Source: Voacanga thouarsii | Taxonomy: Eukaryota > Streptophyta > Magnoliopsida > Gentianales > Apocynaceae | DNA: 64,000 nucleotides | Assembly (NCBI GenBank): GCA_026120185.1 | Contig: JANUWF010001684.1 | Location: 1 to 64,000, forward strand | Reading direction: 5' to 3' | Translations under genes and position numbers: made by a program | Notes under the pieces: model-generated | What the model saw: the letters and a program-made list of their open reading frames with translations, nothing else | Database searches by the model: none | Told to the model about the DNA's origin: nothing | Part shown: positions 12,301 to 25,695 of the stretch, in pieces | Layout: each line of letters starts with the position of its first letter | How positions within the stretch are numbered: position 1 is the stretch's first letter

Positions 12301-14678
12301 CGATATACTTAGCACACAATTCATATCAAAAGATCCTAAGGACAATGTCCATTTTAAACCATTAAGCTTAAACCACTGCAGTGCAAAGTCCAAGTCTTAC
12401 ACTGCAAGTTTCTCTAACAAAATCCATATCAAAAGAATTCAGTGAAAAAATATATGCAAAATTCATAATTCCTCATCTCTAATAGATAATCTATAACATA
12501 ATATAGATAGAAAACAACAATTTGGTTTTGCATCTGATTTTAGTATTTTTTATTGGTTTAGCACATTACTTAAGGTTTTTTTTTTTTTTTTTGCTTAGGA
12601 TTCTGTACAAATCTGTTAATACTCTCATGACATTGTGCATCATATGTGGCCTTCTGATGGTAAACCATCGTCGCAAAACACCGAATGGTTGCCCAATCAT
12701 GTTTAAATAGACGTTCAAAATACTTAGCACACAATTCATACCAAAAGATCCTAAGGACAATGTCCATTTTAAACCATTAAGCTTAAACCCCGGCAGTGCA
12801 AAGTCCAAGTCTTACATTGCCAGTTTCTCTAACAAAATTCAAATCAAAAGAATTCAGTGAAAAAGTATAAGCAAAATTCATAATTCCTAATCTCTAATAG
12901 ACAATCTATAACATAATAGAGATAGAAAACAACAATTTGGTTTTGTATTTGATTTTAGTATTTTTTATTGATTTAGCACATTACTTAAGTTTTTTTTTCG
13001 CTTTAGATTCTGTACAAATCTGTTAATACTTTCATGACATTGTGCATCATATGTGGGCTTCTATTGGTAAACCATCGACGCAAAACAACGAATAGTTGCC
13101 CAATCATGTTTATATAGACACCCGATATACTTAGCACACAATTCCTATCAAAAGATCCTAAGGATAATGTCCATTTTAAACCATTAAGCCTAAACCCCTG
13201 CTGTGCAAAGTCCAAGTCTTACATTGCAAGTATCTCTAACAAAATTCATATCAAAATAATTCAGTGAAAAAATATATGCAAAATTCAAAATTCCTCATCT
13301 CTAATAGACAATCTATAACGTAATAGAGGTAGAAAACAGCAATTTGGTTTAGCATCTAATTTTAGTATTTTTTTTATTGATTTAGCACAATACTTAAGTT
13401 TTTTTTTTGCTTTGGATTCTGTACAAATATGTTAATACTTTCATGACAATGTGCATCATACGTGGGCTTCTGATGGTAAACCATCGTCGCAAAACACCGA
13501 ATGGTTGTCCAATCATGTTTATTTAGACGCCCGATATACTTAGTACACAATTCATTTTAAAAGATCCTAAGGACAATGTCCAGTTTAAACCAATAAGCTT
13601 AAACCCCTGCAGTACAAAGTCCAAGTCTTACATTGCCAGTTTCTCTAACAAAATTCATATCAAAAGAATTCAGTGAAAAAATATATGCAAAATTCATAAT
13701 TCCTCATCTCTAATAGATAATCTATAACATAATAGAGATAGAAAACAACAATTTGGTTTTGCATCTAATTTTAGTATTTTTTATTGATTTAGCACATTAC
13801 TTAAGTTTTTTTTTTCGCTTTGGATTCTGTACAAATCTGTTAATACTTTCATGACATTGTGCATCATACGTGGGCTTCTATTGGTAAACCATCGACGCAA
13901 AACACCGAAAAGTTGCCCAATCATGTTTATATAGACACCCGATATACTTAGCACACAATTCATATCAAAAGATCCTAAGGACAATGTCCATTTTAAACCA
14001 TTAAGCCTAAACCCCGGCAGTGCAAAGTCCAAGTCTTACATTGCAAGTTTCTCTAACAAAATTCAAATCAAAAGAATTCAGTGAAAAAGTATAAGCAAAA
14101 TTCATAATTCCTCATCTCTAATAGACAATCTATAACATAATAGAGATAGAAAACAACAATTTGGTTTTGTATTTGATTTTAGTATTTTTTATTGAATTAG
14201 CACATTACTTAAGTTTTTTTTTTTTTGCTTTGGATTCTGTACAAATCTGTTAATACTTTCATGACATTGTGCAACATACGTGGGCTTCTATTGGTAAACC
14301 ATCGACGCAAAACACCGAATAGTTGCCCAATCATGTTTATATAGACACCCGATATACTTAGCACACAATTCATATCAAAAGATCCTAAGGATAATGTCCA
14401 TTTTAAACCATTAAGCCTAAACCCCTGCAGTGCAAAGTCCAAGTCTTACATTGCAAGTTTCTCTAACAAAATTCAAATCAAAAGAATTCAGTGAAAAAAT
14501 ATATGCAAAATTCATAATTCCTCATCTCTAATAGACAATCTATAACATAATAGAGATAGAAAACAACAATTTGGTTTTGCATCTGATTTTAGTATTTTTT
14601 TTATTGATTTAGCACATTACTTAAGCTTTTTTTGGCTTTGGATTCTGTAAAAATCTGTAAATACTTTCATGACATTGT
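9361..14678. repeat. Shuffled family-1 segment (13 units)
   Basis: Phase marks are 9361, 9769, 10178, 10584, 10990, 11404, 11814, 12222, 12637, 13044, 13453, 13861 and 14271. By diagnostic words the order is E/H-prime, P (CATGGCATCGTGC, CCCATTCATG), I fused to a C tail (TTTGTATAG, then CAGTTAAAAAAT), D, G (GGTTACTTAATC, TTATCCAAAG, GACCTTGTC), H (GCTTCGGATACTGTGC), I-like, C, J, K, L, M, N. The stretch J-K-L-M-N then runs into the first regular block at 14679. The out-of-place C and D units show this is a rearranged border, not a clean higher-order copy. A T18 tract lies at 11342-11359. Confidence 0.78.
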
Positions 14679-17600
14679 GCATCATACGTGGCGTCTGATG
14701 GTAAACCATCATCGCAAAACACTGAACGGTTGCCTAATCATGTTTATATAGACGCCCGATATATTAGCACACAATTCTTATCAAAATATCCTAAGGACAA
14801 TATCCGTTTTAAAACATGAAGCTTAAACCCCTGCAGTGCAAAATCCAAGTCATACATTGCAACTCTCAAACAAAATTCTTATAAAAAGAATTTAGTGAAA
14901 AAATATATGCAAAATTCATAGTTCCTTATCACTAATAGATAATCTATAACGTAATAGAGATAGAAAACAACAATTTGGTTTTGCATCTAATTTTAGTATT
15001 TTTTTTATTGATTTAGCACATTACTTAAGTTTTTTTTGGCTTTGGATTCTATACAAATCTGTTAATAATTTCATGACATTGTGCATCATACGTAGGTTTC
15101 TGATGGTAAACCATTGTCGCAAAACTCCGAATGGTTGCCCAATCATGTTTATATAGACGCCGGATATACTTAGCACACAATTCTTATCAAAAGATCCAAA
15201 GGACAACGTCCATTTTAAACCATTAAGCTTAAACCCCTGTAGTGCAAAATCCAAGTCTTACATTGCAAGTTTCTCTAACAAAATTCATATCAAAAGAATT
15301 CAGTGAAAAAATATGTGCAAAATTCATAATTCGTCATCTCTAATTGACAATCTATAACATAATAGAGATAGAAAACAACAATTTGGTTTTGCATCTGATT
15401 TTAGCATTTTTTATTGATTTAGCACACATTACTTAAGTTTTTTTTGGCTTTGGATTCTGTATAAATCTATTAATACTTTCATGACATTGTGCATCATACG
15501 TGGGCTTCTGATGGTAAACTAGCTTCGCAAAATACCGAATGGTTGCCCAATCATGTTTATATAGACACCCGATATACTTAGCACACAATTCATAGCAAAA
15601 GATCCTAAGGACAATGTCCATTTTAAGCCATTAAGCTTAAACCACTGCAGTGCAAAGTCCAAGTCTTACACTGCAAGTTTCTCTAACAAAATTCATATCA
15701 AAAGAATTCAGTTAAAAAATATATGCAAAATTCATAATTCCTCATCTCTAATAGACAATCTATAACATAATAGAGATAGAAAATAGCAATTTGGTTTTGC
15801 ATCTAATTTTAGTATTTTTTTATTGATTTAGCACATTACTTAAGTTTTTTTTCGCTTTGGATTCTGCACAAATCTGTTAATACTTTCATGACAATGTGCA
15901 TCATACGTGGGCTTGTGATGAAAAACCATTGTCGCAAAACACCGAATGGTTACCCAATCATGTTTATATAGACGCTCGATATACATAGCACACAATTGAT
16001 ATCAAAAGATCCTAAGGACAATATCCATTTTAAACCATTAAGCTTAAACCCCTATAGTGCAAAGTCCAAGTCTTACATTGGAAGTGTCTCTAACAAAATT
16101 CAAATCAAAAGAATTCAGTGAAAATATATATGCAAAATTCATAATTCCTCATCTCTAATAGACAATCTATAACGTAATAGAGATATAAAACCGCAATTTG
16201 GTTTTGCATCTTATTTTAGTTTTTTTTTTTATTGATTTATCTCATTACTTAAGTTTTTTTTTGGCTTTGGATTCTGTATAAATTTGTTAATACTTTCATG
16301 ACATTGTGCATCATACGTGGCTTCTGATGGTAAACCATCATCGCAAAGCACTGAATGGTTGCCTAATCATGTTTATACAGACGCCCGATATACTTAGCAC
16401 ACAATTCTTATCAAAAGATCCTGAGGACAATGTCCATTTTAAACCATTAAGCTTATACCCCTGCAGTGCAAAATCCAAGTCTTACATTGCAAGTTTCTCT
16501 AACAAAATTCATATCAAAAGAATTCAATGAAAAAATATATCCAAAATTCATAATTCCTAATCTCTAATAGACAATCTATAACATAACAGAGATAGAAAAC
16601 AACAATTTGGTTTTGCATCTGATTTTAGTATTTTTTATTGATTTAGCACATTACTTAAGTTTTTTTTGGCTTTGGATTCTTTATAATCTGTTAATACTTT
16701 CATGACATTGTGCATCATACGTTGGCTTCTGATGGTAAACCATCGTTGCAAAACTCCGAATGGTTGCCCAATCATGTTTATATAGACACCCGATATACTT
16801 AGCACACAATTCATATCAAAAGATCCTATGGACAATGTCCATTTTAAAACATTAAGCTTAAACCTCTGCAAGTGCAAAATCCAAGTCTTACATTGCAAGT
16901 TTCTCTAACAAAATTCATATCAAAAGAATTCAGTGAAAAAATATATGCAAAATTCATAATTCCTCATCTCTAATAGACAATCTATAACATAATAGATATA
17001 GAAAACAGCAATTTGGTTTTGCATCTGATTTTAGTATTTTTTATTGATTTAGCACATTACTTAAGTTTTTTTTGGCTTTGGATTCTGTACAAATCTGTTA
17101 ATACTTTCATGACATTGTGCATCATACGTGGCTTCTGATGGTAAACCATCACCGCAAAACACTGAATGGTTACCTAATCATGTTTATATAGACGCCCGAT
17201 ATACTTAGCACACAATTCTTATCCAAAGATCCTAAGGACAATGTCCATTTTAAACCATTAAGCTTAAACCCCTGCAGTGCAAAGACCTTGTCTTACATTG
17301 CAAGTTTCTCAAATAAAATTCAAACCAAAAGAATTTAGTGAAAAAATATTTGCGAAATTCATAATTCCTCATCTCTAATAGACAATCTAAAACGTAATAG
17401 AGATAGAAAACAGCAATTTGGTTTTGCATCTGATTTTAGTATTTTTTATTGATTTAGCACATTACTTAAGTTTTTTTTTTTTTTTGCTTCGGATACTGTG
17501 CAAATCTGTTAATTATTTCAAGACATCGTGCATCATACGTGGGCTTCTGATGGTAAACCATCGACGCAAAATACCGAATGGTTGCCCAATCATGTTTATA

Positions 17601-20600
17601 TAGACGCCCGATATACTTAGCACACAATTCTAATCAAAATATCCTAAGGACAATGTCCATTTTAAACCATTAAGCTTAAACCCCTGCAGTGCAAAATCCA
17701 AGTCTTACATTGCAAGTTTCTCTAACAAAATTCATATCAAAAGAATTCAGTGAAAAAATTTATGCAAAATTCATAATTCCTCATCTGTAATAGACAATCT
17801 ATAACGTAATAGAGATAGAAAACAGAAATTTGGTTTTGCATATGATTTTAGTATTTTTTATTGAATTAGCACATTACTTAAGTTTTTTTTTTTTGCATCG
17901 GATACTGTACAAATCTGTTAATTATTTCAAGACATCGTGCATCATACGTGGGCTTCTGATGGTAAACCATCGACGCAAAACACCGAATGGTTGCCCAATC
18001 ATGTTTGTATAGACGCCCGATATACTTAGCACACAATTCTTATCAAAATATCCTAAGGACAATGTCCATTTTAAACCAATAAGCTTAAACCCCTGCAGTA
18101 CAAAGTCCAAGTCTTACATTGCCAGTTTCTCTAACAAAATTCATATCAAAAGAATTCAGTGAAAAAATATATGCAAAATTCATAATTCCTCATCTCTAAT
18201 AGATAATCTATAACATAATATAGATAGAAAACAACAATTTGGTTTTGCATCTGATTTTAGTATTTTTTATTGGTTTAGCACATTACTTAAGTTCTTTTTT
18301 TTTTTTTGCTTAGGATTCTGTACAAATCTGTTAATACTCTCATGACATTGTGCATCATATGTGGCCTTCTGATGGTAAACCATCGTCGCAAAACACCGAA
18401 TGGTTGCCCAATCATGTTTAAATAGATGTCCGATTTACTTAGCACATAATTCATACCAAAAGATCCTAAGGACAATGCCCATTTTAAACCATTAAGCTTA
18501 AACCCCTAGCAGTGCAAAGTCCAAGTCTTACATTGCCAGTTTCTCTAACAAAATTCAAATCAAAAGAATTCAAGTGAAAAAGTATAAGCAAAATTCATAA
18601 TTCCTCATCTCTAATAGACAATCTATAACATAATAGAGATAGAAAACAACAATTTGGTTTTGTATTTGATTTTAGTATTTTTTATTGATTTAGCACATTA
18701 CTTAAGTTTTTTTTTCGCTTTAGATTCTGTACAAATCTGTTAATACTTTCATGACATTGTGCATCATACGTGGGCTTCTATTGGTAAACCATCGACGCAA
18801 AACACCGAATAGTTGCCCAATCATGTTTATATAGACACCCGATATACTTAGCACACAATTCATATCAAAAGATCCTAAGGATAATGTCCATTTTAAACCA
18901 TTAAGCCTAAACCCCTGCAGTGCAAAGTCCAAGTCTTACATTGCAAGTTTCTCTAACAAAATTCATATCAAAATAATTCAGTGAAAAAATATATGCAAAA
19001 TTCAAAATTCCTCATCTCTAATAGACAATCTATAACGTAATAGAGGTAGAAAACAGCAATTTGGTTTTGCATCTAATTTTAGTATTTTTTTTATTGATTT
19101 AGCACAATACTTAAGTTTTTTTTGGCTTTGGATTCTGTACAAATCTGTTAATACTTTCATGACAATGTGCATCATACGTGGGCTTCTGATGGTAAACCAT
19201 CGTCGCAAAACACCGAATGGTTGTCCAATCATGTTTATTTAGACGCCCGATATACTTAGCACACAATTCATATTAAAAGATCCTAAGGACAATGTCCAGT
19301 TTAAACCAATAAGCTTAAACCCCCGCAGTACAAAGTCCAAGTCTTACATTGCCAGTTTCTCTAACAAAATTCATATCAAAAGAATTCAGTGAAAAAATAT
19401 ATGCAAAATTCATAATTCCTCATCTCTAATAGATAATCTAACATAATAGAGATAGAAAACAACAATTTGGTTTTGCATCTAATTTTAGTATTTTTTATTG
19501 ATTTAGCACATTACTTAAGTTTTTTTTTTCGCTTTGGATTCTGTACAAATCTGTTAATACTTTCATGACATTGTGCATCATACGTGGGATTCTATTGGTA
19601 AACCATCGACGCAAAACACCGAAAAGTTGCCCAATCATGTTTATATAGACACCCGATATACTTAGCACACAATTCATATCAAAAGATCCTAAGGACAATG
19701 TCTATTTTAAACCATTAGGCCTAAACCCCGGCAGTGCAAAGTCCAAGTCTTACATTGCAAGTTTCTCTAACAAAATTCAAATCAAAAGAATTCAGTGAAA
19801 AAGTATAAGCAAAATTCATAATTCCTCATCTCTAATAGACAATCTATAACATAATAGAGATAGAAAACAACAATTTGGTTTTGTATTTGATTTTAGTATT
19901 TTTTATTGAATTAGCACATTACTTAAGTTTTTTTTTTTTTTGCTTTGGATTCTGTACAAATCTGTTAATACTTTCATGACATTGTGCAACATACGTGGGT
20001 TTCTATTGGTAAACCATCGACGCAAAACACCGAATAGTTGCCCAATCATGTTTATATAGACACCCGATATACTTAGCACACAATTCATATCAAAAGATCC
20101 TAAGGATAATGTCCATTTTAAACCATTAAGCCTATACCCCTGCAGTGCAAAGTCCAAGTCTTACATTGCAAGTTTCTCTAACAAAATTCAAATCAAAAGA
20201 ATTTAGTGAAAAAATATATGCAAAATTCATAATTCCTCATCTCTAATAGTCAATCTATAACGTAATAGAGATAGAAAACAACAATTTGGTTTTGCATCTA
20301 ATTTTAGTATTTTTTTTATTGATTTAGCACATTACTTTTTTTTTGGCTTTGGATTCTATACAAATCTGTTAACACTTTCATGACATTGTGCATCATACGT
20401 GGGCTTCTGATGGTAAACCATCGTCACAAAACACTGAATGTTTGCCCAATCATGTTTATTTAGACGCCCGATATACTTAGCACACAATTCATATCAAAAG
20501 ATCCAAAGGACAATGACCATTTTAAACCATTAAGCTCAAACCCCTGCAATGCAAAGTCCAAGTCTTACACTGCAAGTTTCTCTAACAAAATTCATCTCAA

Positions 20601-20796
20601 AAGAATTCAGTGAAAAAATATATGCAAAATTCATTATTCCTCATCTCTAATAGACAATCTATAACATATTATAGATAGAAAACTCCATTTTGGTTTTGCA
20701 TCTGATTTTAGTATTTTTTTATTGATTTAGCACATTACTTAAGCTTTTTTTGGCTTTGGATTCTGTAAAAATCTGTAAATACTTTCATGACATTGT
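14679..20796. repeat. Family-1 higher-order block 1: 15 units, 6118 bp
   Basis: Phase marks are 14679, 15083, 15491, 15898, 16308, 16712, 17119, 17530, 17939, 18352, 18761, 19169, 19575, 19986 and 20390. The order is A (GGCGTCTGATGG), B, C, D, E (AATTTGTTAATAC, TATACAGACG), F (ACGTTGGCTTC, CCTATGGAC), G, H, I (TTTGTATAG), J, K, L (GGTTGTCC), M (GAAAAGTTGCCC), N (GCAACATACG, AATAGTCAATC), O (TGTTAACACTTTC, GAATGTTTGCCC). Its A-O order is the reference against which the shorter blocks to the right are read. It contains no P unit, unlike the next three blocks. Confidence 0.85.
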
Positions 20797-23646
20797 GCAT
20801 CATACGTGGCGTCTGATGGTAAACCATCATCGCAAAACACTGAATGGTTGCCTAATCATGTTTATATAGACGCCCGATATATTAGCACACAATTCTTATC
20901 ATAATATCCTAAGGACCATATCCGTTTTAAACCATGAAGCTTAAACCCCTGCAGTGCAAAATCCAAGTCTTACATTGCAACTCTCAAACAAAATTCATAT
21001 AGAAAGAATTTAGTGAAAAAATATATGCAAAATTCATAGTTCCTCATCACTAATAGATAATCTATAACGTAATAGAGATAGAAAACAACAATTTGGTTTT
21101 GCATCTAATTTTTGTATTTTTTTTTATTGATTTAGCACATTACTTAAGTTTTCTTTGGCTTTGGATTCTATACAAATCTGTTAATAATTTCATGACATTG
21201 TGCATCATACGTAGGTTTCTGATGGTAAACCACTGTCGCAAAACTCCGAATGGTTGCCCAATCATGTTTATATAGACGCCGGATATACTTAGCACACAAT
21301 TCTTATCAAAAGATCCAAAGGACAACGTCCATTTTAAACCATTAAGCTTAAACCCCTGTAGTGCAAAATCCAAGTCTTACATTGCAAGTTTCTCTAACAA
21401 AATTCATATAAAAAGAATTCAGTGAAAAAATATGTGCAAAATTCATAATTCGTCATCTCTAATTGACAATCTATAACATAATAGAGATAGAAAACAGCAA
21501 TTTGGTTTTGCATCCGATTTTAGCATTTTTTATTGATTTAGCACACATTACTTAAGTTTTTTTGGCTTTGGATTCTCGTATAAATCTATTAATACTTTCA
21601 TGACATTGTGCATCATACGTGGGCCTCTGATGGTAAACTAGCTTCGCAAAATACCGAATGGTTGCCCAATCATGTTTATATAGACACCCGATATACTTAG
21701 CACACAATTCATAGCAAAAGATCCTAAGGACAATGTCCATTTTAAACCATTAAGCTTAAACCACTGCAGAGTGCAAAGTCCAAGTCTTACACTGCAAGTT
21801 TCTCTAACAAAATTCATATCAAAAGAATTCAGTTAAAAAATATATGCAAAATTCATAATTCCTCATCTCTAATAGACAATCTATAACATAATAGAGATAG
21901 AAAATAGCAATTTGGGTTTGCATCTAATTTTAGTATTTTTTATTGATTTAGCACATTACTTAAGTTTTTTTTCGCTTTGGATTCTGCACAAATCTGTTAA
22001 TACTTTCATGACAATGTGCATCATACGTGGGCTTGTGATGAAAAACCATTGTCGCAAAACACCGAATGGTTACCCAATCATGTTTATATAGACGCTCGAT
22101 ATACATAGCACACAATTCATATCAAAAGATCCTAAGGACAATGTCCATTTTAAACCATTAAGCTTAAACCCCTATAGTGCAAAGTCCAAGTCTTACATTG
22201 CAAGTTTCTCTAACAAAATTCATATCATAAGAATTCAGTGAAAATATATGTGCAAAATTCATAATTCCTCATCTCTAATAGACAATCTATAACGTAATAG
22301 AGATATAAAACCGCAATTTGGTTTTGCATCTAATTTTAGTTTTTTTTTTTTATTGTTTTAGCTCATTACTTAAGTTTTTTTTGGCTTTGGATTCTGTATA
22401 AATTTGTTAATACTTTCATGACATTGTGCATCATACGTGGCTACTGATGGTAAACCATCATCGCAAAGCACTGAATGGTTGCCTAATCATGTTTATACAG
22501 ACGCCCGATATACTTAGCACACAATTCTTATCAAAAGATCCTGAGGACAATGTCCATTTTAAACCATTAAGCTTATACCTCGCAAAGTGCAAAATCCAAG
22601 CCTTACATTGCAAGTTTCTCTAACAAAATTCATATCAAAAGAATTCAATGAAAAAATATATGCAAAATTCATAATTCCTCATCTCTAATAGACAATCTAT
22701 AACATAACAGAGATAGAAAACAACAATTTGGTTTTGCATCTGATTTTAGTATTTTTTATTGATTTAGCACATTACTTAAGTTTTTTTTGGCTTTGGATTC
22801 TGTATAATCTGTTAATACTTTCATGACATTGTGCATCATACGTTGGCTTCTGATGGTAAACCATCGTTGCAAAACTCCGAATGGTTGCCCAATCATGTTT
22901 ATATAGACGCCCGATATACTTAGCACACAATTCATATCAAAAGATCCTATGGACAATGTCCATTTTAAAACATTAAGCTTAAACCCTACAATGGCAAAAT
23001 CCAAGTCTTACATTGCAAGTTTCTCTAACAAAATTCATATCAAAAGAATTCAGTGAAAAAATATATGCAAAATTCATAATTCCTCATCTCTAATAGACAA
23101 TCTATAACATAATAGATATAGAAAACAGCAATTTGGTTTTGCATCCGATTTTAGTATTTTTTATTGATTTTGCACATTACTTAAGTTTTTTTTGACTTTG
23201 GATTCTGTACAAATCTGTTAATACTTTCATGACATTGTGCATCATACGTGGCTTCTGATGGTAAACCATCATCGCAAAACACTGAATGGTTACCTAATCA
23301 TGTTTATATAGACGCCCGATATACTTAGCACACAATTCTTATCCAAAGATCCTAAGGACAATGTCCATTTTAAACAATTAAGCTTAAACCCCTGCAGTGC
23401 AAAGACCTTGTCCTACATTGTAAGTTTCCCTAATAAAATTCAAACCAAAAGAATTTAGTGAAAAAATATTTGCGAAATTCATAATTCCTCATCTCTAATA
23501 GACAATCTAAAACGTAATAGAGATAGAAAACAGCAATTTGGTTTTGCATCTGATTTTAGTATTTTTTATTGATTTAGCACATTACTTAAGTTTTTTTTTT
23601 TTGCTTCGGATACTGTGAAAATCTGTTAATTATTTCAAGACATCGT

Positions 23647-24056
23647 GCATCATACGTGGGCTTCTGATGGTAAACCATCATCGCAAAGCACTGAATGGTT
23701 GCCTAATCATGTTTATATAGACGCCCGATATACTTAGCACACAATTCATATCAAAAGATCCTGAGGACAATGTCCATTTTAAACCATTAAGCTTAAACCC
23801 TCGCAAGTGCAAAGACCTTGTCTTACATTGCAAGTTTCACAAATAAAATTCAAATCAAAAGAATTCAGGGAAAAAATATTTGCGAAATTCATAATTCCTC
23901 ATCTCTAATAGACAATCTAAAACATAATCGATATAGAAAACCGTAATTTGGTTTTGCATCTAATTTTAGTATTTTTTTTTATGGATTTAGTTCATTACTT
24001 AAGTTTTTTTTTGCTTTGGATTCTGTACAAATATGTTAATACTTTCATGGCATCGT
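23647..24056. repeat. H-prime fusion unit, inherited by blocks 2, 3 and 4
   Basis: The unit enters with an H head (GCTTCGGATACTGTG, TTATTTCAAGACATCG). After the dyad it becomes E-like (CATCGCAAAGCACTG, ATCCTGAGGAC) with a distinctive tail (GACCTTGTC, TTCACAAATAAAATTC, AGGGAAAAAATATTTGCG, AATCGATATAG). Copies with the same head-to-body switch are at 28541 and 33842, each followed by a P unit. The unit at 9361 has the same body and tail but an E-like head, and also precedes a P unit (9769). It therefore looks like the unfused source. The fusion point is at or near GATGGTAAACCATC. Confidence 0.78.
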
Positions 24057-24884
24057 GCATCATACGTGGGCTTCTGATGGTAAACCATCGACGCAAAACA
24101 CCGAATGGTTGCCCATTCATGTTTATATAGACGCCCGATATACTTAGCACACAATTCTTATCAAAATATCCTAAGGACAATGTCCATTTTAAACCATTAA
24201 GCTTAAACCCCTGCAGTTCAAAATCCAAGTCTTACATTGCAAGTTTCTCTAACAAAATTCATATCAAAAGAATTCAGTGAAAAAATTTATGCAAAATTCA
24301 TAATTCCTCATCTGTAATAGACAATCTATAACGTAATAGAGATAGAAAACAGCAATTTGGTTTTGCATCTGATTTTAGTATTTTTTATTGATTTAGCATA
24401 TTACTTAAGTCTTTTTTTTTTTTGCTTCGGATACTGTACAAATCTGTTAATTATTTCAAGACATCGTGCATCATACGTGGGCTTCTACTGGTAAACCATC
24501 GACGCAAAACACCGAATGGTTGCCCAATCATGTTTGTATAGACGCCCGATATACTTAGCACACAATTCTTATCAAAATATCCTAAGGACAATGTCCATTT
24601 TAAACCAATAAGCTTAAACCCCTGCAGTACAAAGTCCAAGTCTTACATTGCCAGTTTCTCTAACAAAATTCATATCAAAAGAATTCAGTGAAAAAATATA
24701 TGCAAAATTCATAATTCCTCATCTCTAATAGATAATCTATAACATAATATAGATAGAAAACAACAATTTGGTTTTGCATCTGATTTTAGTATTTTTTTAT
24801 TGGTTTAGCACATTACTTAAGTTCTTTTTTTTTTTTTTTTGCTTAGGATTCTGTACAAATCTGTTAATACTCTCATGACATTGT

Positions 24885-25288
24885 GCATCATATGTGGCCT
24901 TCTGATGGTAAACCATCGTCGCAAAACACCGAATGGTTGCCCAATCATGTTTAAATAGACGTCCGATATACTTAGCACATAATTCATACCAAAAGATCCT
25001 AAGGACAATGTCCATTTTAAACCATTAAGCTTAAACCACTGCAGTGCAAAGTCCAAGTCTTACATTGCAAGTTTCTCTAACAAAATTCAAATCAAAAGAA
25101 TTCAGTGAAAAAATATATGCAAAATTCATAATTCCTCATCTCTAATAGTCAATCTATAACGTAATAGAGATAGAAAACAACAATTTGGTTTTGCATCTAA
25201 TTTTAGTATTTTTTTTATTGATTTAGCACATTACTTTTTTTTTGGCTTTGGATTCTATACAAATCTGTTAACACTTTCATGACATTGT
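24885..25288. repeat. J/N fusion unit, loss of exactly four unit lengths
   Basis: The unit begins as J (T16 tract, GCTTAGGATTC, CATATGTGG). From about CACTGCAGTGC onwards it carries the N tail (CATTGCAAG, AAATATATGC, AATAGTCAATC, ACGTAATAG) and leads into O at 25289. Unit length is normal (404 bp), so the exchange was in register. Block 1 keeps J, K, L, M, N; block 2 has lost the equivalent of four units between J and N. This is what unequal homologous exchange between misaligned sister arrays produces. Confidence 0.8.
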
Positions 25289-25695
25289 GCATCATACGTG
25301 GGCTTCTGATGGTAAACCATCGTCACAAAACACTGAATGTTTGCCCAATCATGTTTATTTAGACGCCCGATATACTTAGCACACAATTCATATCAAAAGA
25401 TCCAAAGGACAATGACCATTTTAAACCATTAAGCTCAAACCCCTGCAATGCAAAGTCCAAGTCTTACACTGCAAGTTTCTCTAACAAAATTCATCTCAAA
25501 AGAATTCAGTGAAAAAATATATGCAAAATTCATTATTCCTCATCTCTAATAGACAATCTATAACATATTAGAGATAGAAAACTCCATTTTGGTTTTGCAT
25601 CTGATTTTAGTATTTTTTTATTGATTTAGCACATTACTTAAGCTTTTTTTGGCTTTGGATTCTGTAAAAATCTGTAAATACTTTCATGACATTGT

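Larger units (their letters stand above)
20797..25695. repeat. Family-1 higher-order block 2: 12 units, 4899 bp
   Basis: Phase marks are 20797, 21202, 21610, 22018, 22428, 22833, 23239, 23647, 24057, 24468, 24885 and 25289. The order is A, B, C, D, E, F, G, H-prime, P, I, J/N, O. Compared with block 1, the H position is a fusion (H-prime) followed by an added P unit. K, L and M are absent because J and N are fused at 24885. Matching units of neighbouring blocks differ only by scattered substitutions by eye, while different types within the block differ far more. That is the definition of a higher-order repeat. Confidence 0.85.
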
